A stretch of 5,959 nucleotides of DNA from Planctomycetales bacterium (GTDB lineage: Bacteria; Planctomycetota; Phycisphaerae; SM23-33): assembly GCA_030642005.1 (NCBI GenBank), contig DAOWOP010000166.1, positions 1-5,959 on the forward strand, read 5' to 3'. Under the pieces are notes generated by a model. It did no database searches. It worked only from the letters and a program-made list of their open reading frames with translations, and was not told the DNA's origin. Numbering within the stretch: position 1 is the stretch's first letter; each line of letters opens with the position of its first letter. The translations under genes and the position numbers were made by a program. This document shows positions 1 through 5,931 of this stretch, one piece after another.

Positions 1-670
1 ACTTCAGCGCCAACCCGCCCCGCCGGCACGCCGCCGCCAGCATAACGGCCGGACTGTGGGCCAACTGTCGGGCGGAAATAATCTCAGCAACACGGGCCAT
101 GTTCAGTTGCCCGGTCAGAGAATACAAAACCGTAATCCCGATCAATATAAACGTCGAAGCCAGCACGCCCAGAACCAGATACTTGAACGCTGCTTCGAGT
201 TCTTCGCTTTCGGTTCCGAAGGCCACCAGGCCGTAACTGGCAATGGCCGCTATCTCGATGAATACGTACATGTTGAACAGGTCGCCGGACAGGACCACGC
301 CGTTCATCGCTCCGGTCATCAGCAGGAACAGGCTGTTGAACAGCCAGACCGTCGTGAAGCGCTTCATGTATGAAGCGGAAAAGATAATCGCGGCAAGAGC
401 GACGAGGTTGATGGTAACCACCATCAGTCTTGCCAGGCCGTCGCAGACCAGTTCGATTCCGATAGGTTTCCACTGGCCCGCCCAGACTATGGTGTCGCCG
501 CCGCTCTGGGACGCGATGCAAATCCACACGCCCAAGGCCAGGTTCGCCGCCATCGCAATCGGCGCAAACAACTCCGTCAGGCGTGAAGTTACCTTCACGT
601 GGGACAGGATGGCGATCAGAAACGCCGCGCCCAGCGGAATTCCCACCAGCAATGGCACCATTTCGGTCAT
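1..670 (-). CDS. mnhD: MnhD/MrpD-like antiporter subunit (3' end off the left edge)
   Basis: The reading frame opens at the ATG complementary to 668-670 and stays open to the window edge, giving 223 residues of a protein that is normally about 480-500. It is a proton-translocating antiporter-like membrane subunit of the MrpD/NuoM/NuoN family, expected to form a cation/proton half-channel. Several hydrophobic segments are visible. The segment DLFNMYVFIEIAAIASYGLV (130-149) is the family's TM5 motif and carries the conserved glutamate, here E139, equivalent to the essential glutamate near 137 in MrpD. The stretch ending GLALK (219-223) is where the conserved TM7 lysine is expected. The start lies 8 bases after the mnhC stop, with a GAGAGG ribosome-binding sequence inside the end of mnhC. 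The residues CRRG just before GLALK are oddly charged for this helix. The family call is firm; assignment as MnhD rather than another NuoN-like paralogue rests mainly on its position after mnhB and mnhC. Confidence 0.9.
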   Translation of the reverse strand, partial: MTEMVPLLVGIPLGAAFLIAILSHVKVTSRLTELFAPIAMAANLALGVWICIASQSGGDTIVWAGQWKPIGIELVCDGLARLMVVTINLVALAAIIFSASYMKRFTTVWLFNSLFLLMTGAMNGVVLSGDLFNMYVFIEIAAIASYGLVAFGTESEELEAAFKYLVLGVLASTFILIGITVLYSLTGQLNMARVAEIISARQLAHSPAVMLAAACRRGGLALK

Positions 671-678
671 TGGGGTTT

Positions 679-1035
679 TTAGCCTCTCAAATTACGTATG
701 TCGTTCATGTCAAACGTGCCGTACTTGTCGTAAAGCCGAATCGCCAGCGCCACAGCCAAAGCCGTAACGCTCAACCCGATAACAATACTCGTCAGCACCA
801 TCGCCTGCGGGAGCGGGTCAACCGACCGCGCCGCCAGGTCCGCCGAAGTCTGCCCGTCAGCCAAAATCGGAGGCGTCCCGCCATGACGATACCCCACCAG
901 CACCAGCAGCAGATTGACGGCGTACCCGAGAATGGCGATGCCGATGATGATCCTGACAATGTTCTTCTTGGCAACCAGCGCGTACACGCCGATTAACAGT
1001 AAACCGAAGGCCAACACATATACGGCAATTCCCAT
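679..1035 (-). CDS. mnhC: MnhC/MrpC-like (NuoK family) antiporter subunit
   Basis: A 118-residue membrane protein, the usual length for MnhC, which is the Mrp homologue of NuoK and sits between the antiporter-like subunits in the membrane arm. Three hydrophobic segments are visible (about 2-22, 26-50 and 76-100). The diagnostic MnhC motif DPLPQAMVLTSIVIGLSVTA (73-92) is well preserved. The loop between helices 2 and 3 (about 50-72) is polar and fairly long for the family. The ATG lies one base after the mnhB TGA, preceded by AAGGA at a spacing of about 8 bases, so the two genes are almost certainly translated together. The protein ends in TAA, 8 bases before mnhD. Confidence 0.93.
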   Translation of the reverse strand: MGIAVYVLAFGLLLIGVYALVAKKNIVRIIIGIAILGYAVNLLLVLVGYRHGGTPPILADGQTSADLAARSVDPLPQAMVLTSIVIGLSVTALAVALAIRLYDKYGTFDMNDIRNLRG

Positions 1036-1036
1036 A

Positions 1037-1480
1037 TCATTTATCCTTTTTGAACATCGCAGCCCGACAGCCGATAATCAGCGCAAGGAAGATGCCGATC
1101 AGCCCGGCAGCGACACTCATGGCTATGGCGAGGTCGGAAATCGCGATCGCCCCGCCGCTGTGCAGATGATGAACTCGGCCCGTCGGCAGGAAGTTGACGA
1201 AGAATCCGCCGTACCACAGGCCCACCAGCGCCACGACGAGAAAGGCAAGGGCGCCGGCGCCTTGCAGGACATGGCAACGACGCTCTTCCATCAGTTCCCT
1301 CGCCTTGTCGCCGCCGAAGGCCAAAATCAACATAACGGTTCCGGCCATGATTATCACCCCGCCGGCAAATCCGCCGCCCGGGCCAAGGTGGCCGGTGCTC
1401 ACCACGTACAGGCCGTACAGCATGACAAAACCGGCGATCAGCCCGACAATGCTACGCACGATTGGCGACATTCCCTTCAT
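1037..1480 (-). CDS. mnhB: MnhB/MrpB-like antiporter subunit
   Basis: A 147-residue protein with about four hydrophobic segments. The N-terminal half carries the hallmark MnhB motif GHLGPGGGFAGGVI (30-43). The C-terminal half has the segment HSGGAIAISDLAIAMSVAAG (107-126), matching the end of the family. MnhB (equivalent to MbhF in archaeal Mbh) is a small membrane subunit of Mrp antiporters and Mbh/Mbx-type complexes. It helps link the MrpA C-terminal part to MrpC and MrpD and has no known catalytic activity of its own. The ATG overlaps the upstream stop as ATGA. A good ribosome-binding sequence, GAGGTGG (complement of 1488-1494), sits 7 bases ahead. A second ATG lies three codons downstream, but the overlap and spacing favour the first. 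Confidence 0.93.
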   Translation of the reverse strand: MKGMSPIVRSIVGLIAGFVMLYGLYVVSTGHLGPGGGFAGGVIIMAGTVMLILAFGGDKARELMEERRCHVLQGAGALAFLVVALVGLWYGGFFVNFLPTGRVHHLHSGGAIAISDLAIAMSVAAGLIGIFLALIIGCRAAMFKKDK

Positions 1481-2064
1481 GACGGTTCCACCTCTTTGGC
1501 GTCTTTTTTCCGGCCTACCCTTCTAAGAACCACGTATCCGCCGAGAATGGCTACGAAAATAACCGTAGCCTCTCCGAGCGTGTCATATGCGCGGTAATCC
1601 AGCAGGATTCCCATGACAGTATTGGCCGCTCCGGTGTCTTCGGCGCACCTTGTCAGATATTGCGTGCTGACGCCGGTATCGGCGGCGCTGCCCATCACTG
1701 GCTGTCCGAAGGGCGGTATCCCCCCTGACATGCCCATCCCGCCGGCGGCAAAGAACACCGCTACCAGGAAGACGCTGCCGGCCAGGAGCACCACCGCCGT
1801 TCGCAGCGTATCCCGCGACGTCTGGCGCGAGGTGTCCCTGCGCGTCATTACCATGCGAATCAGCAGCACCAGTGTAATGACCTCGACCAACACCTGTGGA
1901 AACGCCAGGTCAGGCGCTCCGGCCAACAGGTCGATTACCGACAGTGCAAAACCCGCCGCGCCGACGGCGATGACCGCACTGAGCAGGTCGATGGACTCCA
2001 CGGCGATCAGGGCCGCTATGATCATGAAGATAATCAGCATCAGGATGAAAAACTCTATCGTCAT
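1477..2064 (-). CDS. MrpA C-terminal-like subunit (DUF4040 plus MbhE-like domain; MbhD-MbhE fusion)
   Basis: A 195-residue membrane protein equal to the C-terminal part of MrpA. Residues 1-75 form a DUF4040 (MbhD-like) domain with three hydrophobic helices and the conserved stretch GAPDLAFPQVLVEVITLVLL (49-68). D52 and E61 are acidic membrane residues thought to lie on the ion path. After a polar linker (73-88) and another helix (about 90-108), residues 140-182 form an MbhE-like domain with NTVMGILLDYRAYDTLGEAT (148-167); RAYDTLGE is the family signature. In Pyrococcus Mbh these are two proteins, MbhD and MbhE; in Mrp antiporters both lie at the end of MrpA. I chose the ATG at 2064 rather than an in-frame ATG at 2127. 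It makes an ATGA overlap with the previous gene, starts directly at the first helix, and has GGGAG 10 bases ahead, whereas the 21 extra residues are polar and translate the end of the upstream gene in another frame. Confidence 0.88.
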   Translation of the reverse strand: MTIEFFILMLIIFMIIAALIAVESIDLLSAVIAVGAAGFALSVIDLLAGAPDLAFPQVLVEVITLVLLIRMVMTRRDTSRQTSRDTLRTAVVLLAGSVFLVAVFFAAGGMGMSGGIPPFGQPVMGSAADTGVSTQYLTRCAEDTGAANTVMGILLDYRAYDTLGEATVIFVAILGGYVVLRRVGRKKDAKEVEPS

Positions 2065-4004
2065 GACGCCGGGACTCCCGTTATTAACAGGTACACGAGT
2101 ATTACCGCCAGACCGACGATACACCATGCTACGTAGAGGCTGATTAGTCCGGTATGTTGCGCCCGCAGCAGTTGAACAAACGCTCCGCCGGACCGCCCGA
2201 ACCAGTGATACGGGTCCATCGCCCCGCCTTCGCCATGCTTCAGCAGCGTTCCCAAAACCGGCAAACGGCGGACCGTCTCATAGAAGCCCGTGCCGCGAAT
2301 GCGGAAACGGTCGTCGCCTATGCCGATCTCGCCGGACAGGAAAGGCCTGACAACACGCACCTTCTTCAGCGCGAAAACACCCAGCAGCAGGAAGCCGCCA
2401 ATAATGCCTATCACGATCAGTCCCGTCGCTACAGACGGGCTCCACAGCCCGCCGGCGTCGGTTGTTACCACCCTGTCGGCAACGGCAACGGCCTCGGCCG
2501 CACCGGGAAGAACAGGTTCGACGGCGGGTACTAACACATTGCCGATTATTATCTGAGGATACAGTCCCAATACGATACAAGCGACCGCCAGCACGATCAT
2601 GGGCGCCGCCGTGAAAAAACTTTCTCCTCCGCCCTTCACTGCCGACGAAGCGCCGGCGGGCGGGCGTGAAAGAAACGCCGCATAGATGACCTTGACGAAA
2701 CTCGCCAGCGTCAGCGCGCTGCCGAAGACCGCCACTACCAGCATCGCGACGCCAAGCCCGCTGTGAAGGTCCAGCGCACCCTGGTATATCAGCCACTTGC
2801 TGACGAACCCGTTGAAAGGCGGGATACCGGAAATTGCCGCCGCTGCAATCGCCCCGCAGATGAAGGTAATCGGCAGGCGGCGAGCCAGGCCGCCCATCTC
2901 TTCGATATCGTCGGTACCGGCCGCCTTGTTCACGTTCCCGCTCATCAGGAACAGGTTCGATTTATAGATGGCGTTGTTGACCATGTGGAACAGGCCGCCG
3001 ATGACACCCAATGCCGTGCCCGTCCCGATGCCAAGGACCATGTACCCGACCTGGCTGACGGCGTGGAAGCTCAGCAGGCGCTTGAGATTATGCTGCACCA
3101 TGGCCATGAACACGGCGGAGATAATCGTTACGGCCCCGATAATCATCAGGACAACCTGCATGGTCGGGTCCGGGCGGAAAACGTCAAGCGTTACACGCGC
3201 CAACAGATAGATGCCCAGCAGTTTGTCCAGCGCGCCCGGCAAAAACGCCAGCACGGGCGCCGGTGCGCCCTTGGCGGCAGCGGGTATCCAGGTGTGCAGC
3301 GGCACAGCGCCGGCCTTGGCCAAGGCGGCAATCAGCAGCAGGACATAGACCGCATAGCCCATCCAGCCAAACTGCCCAACCGACATTGGCGACGCGGAGG
3401 CAGGAAGGATAAGATTGTACAACGGCATTGACGGCTTCGTGTCCAGGGCGAACATCAGCGCCACGCCTAACAACAGGCAGGCGTCGGCAAAGCCGAGGAT
3501 GGCATAAGTCTTTGCCGCTCCGGCCTCACAGCCGGCCTTGCCCTGGTTAAGCATCAGGAACAACATCAACGTTACCAGTTCCCACCCGATAAGCAGGACG
3601 AAGAAATTGCCCGCCCATCCGACCATGCACGCGCCCGCCAGCGCCCAGATCAGGTAAGCGTAAAACTTGCCCTCCCAGTATTGCCCCGCCATGTGCCTGA
3701 ACGAATACAGAGCAATAAGGATTGTAAAGGCCGCTGCGCCTATGGCTGCAAGGCTGCCCAGATACGTGGCTGAAAACCGGACATCCAGCACTACCCGGCC
3801 AAGGTCCAGGCTGAACAGGGGCGCAAAGTCCACAGGCACACAGGCTGCGATCCGAACGCCCATCGCGATGACCCATACCCCCGCCGCAAGTGTCAGGACC
3901 TTGCCCACAACCGGAATGATGCGCGAAAACAAATAGGCCGCGACGCCAAAGGCCAAAACCACCAGAATCGGCTGGGCCGCCAGATTATTCCAAAGTTCCA
4001 TCAT
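2061..4004 (-). CDS. NuoL/MrpA-N-like proton-translocating antiporter subunit
   Basis: A 647-residue polytopic membrane protein of the NuoL/MrpA/HyfB family, forming one ion channel of the membrane arm. All the expected in-membrane charged residues are present: E142 in IGWELVTLMLF (TM5), K230 and H237 in LAKAGAVPLHTWIP (TM7), K308 in QHNLKRLLSFHAVSQVGYM (TM8 loop), H340 and K348 in LFHMVNNAIYKSNLFLMSG, and K403 in SGIPPFNGFVSKWL (TM12). The core is followed by a hydrophobic helix (about 526-546), a soluble and amphipathic stretch (about 550-615) and a last helix (LISLYVAWCIVGLAVILVYL, 620-639). This arrangement resembles the lateral helix and terminal anchor helix of NuoL and MrpA. The gene follows the 110-base gap containing a palindromic repeat and overlaps the DUF4040 gene as ATGA. 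Together the two look like a split MrpA. Tandem ATGs occur at 4004 and 4001; AGG lies about 8 bases before the first. It could equally be named HyfB-like or MnhD-like. Confidence 0.92.
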   Translation of the reverse strand: MMELWNNLAAQPILVVLAFGVAAYLFSRIIPVVGKVLTLAAGVWVIAMGVRIAACVPVDFAPLFSLDLGRVVLDVRFSATYLGSLAAIGAAAFTILIALYSFRHMAGQYWEGKFYAYLIWALAGACMVGWAGNFFVLLIGWELVTLMLFLMLNQGKAGCEAGAAKTYAILGFADACLLLGVALMFALDTKPSMPLYNLILPASASPMSVGQFGWMGYAVYVLLLIAALAKAGAVPLHTWIPAAAKGAPAPVLAFLPGALDKLLGIYLLARVTLDVFRPDPTMQVVLMIIGAVTIISAVFMAMVQHNLKRLLSFHAVSQVGYMVLGIGTGTALGVIGGLFHMVNNAIYKSNLFLMSGNVNKAAGTDDIEEMGGLARRLPITFICGAIAAAAISGIPPFNGFVSKWLIYQGALDLHSGLGVAMLVVAVFGSALTLASFVKVIYAAFLSRPPAGASSAVKGGGESFFTAAPMIVLAVACIVLGLYPQIIIGNVLVPAVEPVLPGAAEAVAVADRVVTTDAGGLWSPSVATGLIVIGIIGGFLLLGVFALKKVRVVRPFLSGEIGIGDDRFRIRGTGFYETVRRLPVLGTLLKHGEGGAMDPYHWFGRSGGAFVQLLRAQHTGLISLYVAWCIVGLAVILVYLLITGVPAS

Positions 4005-4022
4005 GCCCTATACCTGCCTGCC

Positions 4023-4098
4023 GGGTGCCATGCCTTCACGCGAAGCGTGTAGGCATGTTTACGCCCTCCGCTCTGCTGCGGGCGAAAACATGGCACCC
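4023..4098. repeat. 76-base palindromic intergenic element with three possible arms
   Basis: The ends are a perfect 10-base inverted repeat, GGGTGCCATG (4023-4032) and CATGGCACCC (4089-4098). Inside are two imperfect hairpins. Arm 1 pairs CATGCCTTCACGC (4029-4041) with GCGTGTAGGCATG (4045-4057) around a GAA loop, 12 of 13 matching. Arm 2 pairs CATGTTTACGCCC (4054-4066) with GGGCGAAAACATG (4080-4092), 12 of 13 matching, around a 13-base loop. The three stems share CATG at their bases, so arms and outer stem compete or form a three-way junction. The element fills most of the 110-base gap between the hydrogenase large subunit gene and the NuoL-like gene. It has no coding content, no U-run typical of a terminator and no obvious flanking target duplication. 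It looks like a REP- or MITE-like dispersed palindrome, possibly also acting as an mRNA processing or stability element. Confidence 0.75.
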
Positions 4099-4114
4099 TG
4101 AAATTCTCAATTTC

Positions 4115-5299
4115 TCAAACCTGTTTGCGAATCCGCTCCGTCTTTTCCTGCGATAGTTTTACCAGTTGCGCGAAGTCGAACATTTCCTTTCCGCTGTCGG
4201 CATCTACGGCGGTGCACATCCGCTCCGTGCACGAGTAGCACGGGTCCACGCTGGCCAGCGTAATCGCTACGTCGGCGATGTCGGCGCCGATGCAGGATGC
4301 CTTGAACGTCGGGACGTTGTTGTAACTAGGCGCGCGAATCTTATGCCGGACCGGGTAGTTCGACCCGTCTGATCGGACGTAGTGGAACGTCTCGCCGCGA
4401 GGGGCCTCGACGTGCCCGATAGCCTCGCCGGCGGGGATATTCTCGACCTTCGCGTCAATCTCGCCGCCGGGGATGTCGCGGACCGCCTGGTGGATTATCT
4501 TTATCGCCTCCAGCACCTCAAGCAGGCGGACCTTGGCCTTGGCGAATACGTCGCCGGTGTCCTCGACGAACATTTGCCAATCAATGCGGTCGTAGGCTGC
4601 GTACGGGTCGTCGCGGCGGACGTCGATGTCCATGCCCGACCCGCGCCCCGTAGGCCCGCACGCGCCGTAGGCATAGGCGTCTTCGGTTGAAAGGACGCCG
4701 ACGCCCTTCAGGCGAGCGTGAAGGACCGGGTCGTCGATCACCGCGCTGGTGAGCATCTCAATATCACCCCGCGTACCGGTAACCAGTTGGTCAATCATCT
4801 TGAGGTGCTCGTCGGTCATGTCCCGGCGGACGCCGCCGATCTTGCAGTTGGCGTAATTGACCCTGCTGCCGGTGGCGATCTCCAGCGCCTCCATCGTCGG
4901 CTCACGATACTTCCATGCCCACATAAATACCGTGTTGTAACCGAGAAAATGCCCCGCCAGGCCCACCCACAGCAGGTGCGAGTGGATACGCTCAAGTTCG
5001 TTGACGATCGTTCGCAGATACAACGCGCGTTCGGGAACCTGGACGTGTGCTATTTCCTCAACGGCCTGGATGTACGCCAGCGGATGAGAGGCTGAACAAA
5101 TCCCGCAGACGCGCTCGACTACGAAGGGGACCTGGTCGAATGTCTTGGACTCGTCGAGTTTCTCGATGCCGCGATGGGTGTAACTTATGCGGACGTCCAC
5201 ATCGACGACCCGCTCGCCGTCAAGGTAGAGTTGGAAAAATTCGGCCTCCTCCTGAAGCGGGTGGAAAGGCCCGATGCTGATCATTGATTTATGGCTCAT
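4115..5299 (-). CDS. Group 4 [NiFe] hydrogenase large (catalytic) subunit, NuoD-related
   Basis: A 394-residue protein homologous to complex I NuoD/49-kDa and to MbhL, EchE and HycE. It carries both nickel-ligating motifs lost in true NuoD: ERVCGICSASH (62-72, C65 and C68) and DPCYSCTER (352-360, C354 and C357). This supports a working NiFe centre that reduces protons or oxidises H2 on the cytoplasmic face of the membrane. Other family stretches are THRGIEK (41-47) and ELERIHSHLLWVGLAGHFLG (101-120). A tail of 37 residues follows the last ligand cysteine, with an extra cysteine at 362. In some relatives a C-terminal peptide is removed during maturation, but a cleavage site cannot be judged here. 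The ATG overlaps the NuoC-like stop as ATGA and has a strong GGAGGAG site (complement of 5308-5314) 8 bases ahead. The companions favour an Mbh-type (4d or related) class; the exact subgroup is inference. Confidence 0.93.
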   Translation of the reverse strand: MSHKSMISIGPFHPLQEEAEFFQLYLDGERVVDVDVRISYTHRGIEKLDESKTFDQVPFVVERVCGICSASHPLAYIQAVEEIAHVQVPERALYLRTIVNELERIHSHLLWVGLAGHFLGYNTVFMWAWKYREPTMEALEIATGSRVNYANCKIGGVRRDMTDEHLKMIDQLVTGTRGDIEMLTSAVIDDPVLHARLKGVGVLSTEDAYAYGACGPTGRGSGMDIDVRRDDPYAAYDRIDWQMFVEDTGDVFAKAKVRLLEVLEAIKIIHQAVRDIPGGEIDAKVENIPAGEAIGHVEAPRGETFHYVRSDGSNYPVRHKIRAPSYNNVPTFKASCIGADIADVAITLASVDPCYSCTERMCTAVDADSGKEMFDFAQLVKLSQEKTERIRKQV

Positions 5300-5826
5300 G
5301 GCAGGGACTCCTCCGGCGCGGGCGGGACCGGCGGCAGCGGCGGACGGTCGGTTACCTGATCGAAATCTCTTCGCAGCGGATAGACGCCTTCAGGCCAGGA
5401 GTCGTCGAGGATTAACCGGCGCATATCGGGGTGATTGCTGAAGTTCGCGCCGAGCAGGTCGTGCATCTCCCGCTCGATCCAGTTAGCGGCCGGCACGTCG
5501 TTGGCGATTGAGTCCAGCGTAATGTCAGGCCCCGCCGCCAGCGCCTTGAGAGTAACGACCACACCGGCTGGCTCGAAGGCCCAGTGGTACAGCACGTCGA
5601 TCCCGTCACGGACGTCGATGCCTGTGGCCGTGACGAAACGTGCGCCGTCCATTTTAAATACCTTTGCGGCCACCTCGACCGTCCGGGCCGGGTCGATTCG
5701 AGCCATCCCGCGACGTTCATCGCACTGCTCAACAACCACAACCGCATCACCCAGCGACGACAATATCTCGCCGACGAAACCCTTCAGCGGTACATGTGTC
5801 TGACTATCAGCAACAACTCCGCTCAT
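5296..5826 (-). CDS. NuoC-like (30 kDa) hydrogenase subunit, MbhK/EchD homologue
   Basis: A 176-residue soluble protein of the complex I 30-kDa family. The N-terminal half (about 15-110) is the variable alpha/beta region. The conserved signature lies at 115-154: NWIEREMHDLLGANFSNHPD (115-134), then MRRLILDDSWPEGVYPLRRDF. The family signature is ERE-x-x-DL-x-G and HPD-x-RR followed by W-P-x-G-x-x-PLR-x-DF. It has no cofactor of its own. It packs against the large and small subunits and helps form the interface to the membrane arm. The last 16 residues are proline-rich (PPLPPVPPAPEE, 162-173), probably an unstructured tail. The ATG at 5826 has GAGG at a spacing of about 8 bases and is the first good start after stop-rich repeat DNA. 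It overlaps the large subunit gene by the ATGA. It is the first gene of the operon that can be seen; whether a NuoB-like gene lies further upstream cannot be determined. Confidence 0.92.
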   Translation of the reverse strand: MSGVVADSQTHVPLKGFVGEILSSLGDAVVVVEQCDERRGMARIDPARTVEVAAKVFKMDGARFVTATGIDVRDGIDVLYHWAFEPAGVVVTLKALAAGPDITLDSIANDVPAANWIEREMHDLLGANFSNHPDMRRLILDDSWPEGVYPLRRDFDQVTDRPPLPPVPPAPEESLP

Positions 5827-5839
5827 AAACTCTGCCTCA

Positions 5840-5886
5840 AATGACTAATGTCTAATGACCAATGTCTATTCAATGACTAATATGAC
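5840..5886. repeat. Degenerate 14-base tandem repeat upstream of the operon
   Basis: Two adjacent units, AATGACTAATGTCT (5840-5853) and AATGACCAATGTCT (5854-5867), differ at one position. After a 4-base spacer comes a partial third copy, AATGACTAAT (5872-5881), and a final ATGAC (5882-5886). The block is AT-rich against GC-rich surroundings. It lies 13 bases upstream of the NuoC-like start, so it falls in the presumed leader or promoter region. It is non-coding. I recall similar short repeats between genes in Planctomycetota, but that is memory and not evidence from this window. Confidence 0.7.
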
Positions 5887-5904
5887 AGCGCTACCTTCTC
5901 AATA

Positions 5905-5918
5905 GCCCCAGACGGGGC
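5905..5918. repeat. Small GC-rich hairpin (GCCCC-AGAC-GGGGC)
   Basis: A perfect 5-base stem, GCCCC (5905-5909) and GGGGC (5914-5918), closes a 4-base loop. On the plus strand a T5 run (5923-5927) follows after 4 bases, which resembles a weak terminator. No plus-strand gene ends here, and on the transcribed minus strand there is no T-run after it. It is more likely part of a composite dispersed repeat with the hairpin at the right edge. Confidence 0.45.
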
Positions 5919-5931
5919 GGTCGTTTTTAGC

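Noticed and set aside
84..527. Minus-strand 147-codon open frame
   Set aside because: It is a shadow of mnhD, which reads in another frame with clear antiporter motifs and no stop.
2064..2127. Longer start for the DUF4040/MbhE protein at 2127
   Set aside because: The added 21 residues are polar and unlike the family N-terminus, and they lie inside the preceding gene. The ATG at 2064 gives an ATGA overlap and begins at the first membrane helix.
4023..4098. Terminator between the two operon halves
   Set aside because: No T-run follows the hairpins in the direction of transcription, and the genes on each side belong to one complex.
4115..5826. NuoC/NuoD of a respiratory complex I
   Set aside because: The large subunit keeps both CxxC pairs of the NiFe site, and the neighbours are Mrp-type MnhB, MnhC and DUF4040 proteins, which complex I lacks.
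56..5844. Many plus-strand and alternate-frame open frames up to about 230 codons
   Set aside because: They overlap well-supported minus-strand genes, have low-complexity R/P/A/T-rich compositions typical of GC-rich shadow frames, and show no recognisable family motif.
5845..5875. Sigma-70 promoter on the minus strand (TTGAAT with CATTAG)
   Set aside because: The -10 match is weak and both boxes fall within the repeat units, so chance resemblance is likely.
5840..5886. CRISPR array
   Set aside because: The units are 14 bases, directly adjacent and without unique spacers of normal size.
5905..5927. Intrinsic terminator on the plus strand
   Set aside because: The stem is only 5 base pairs, the T-run is offset by 4 bases, and no plus-strand gene leads into it.
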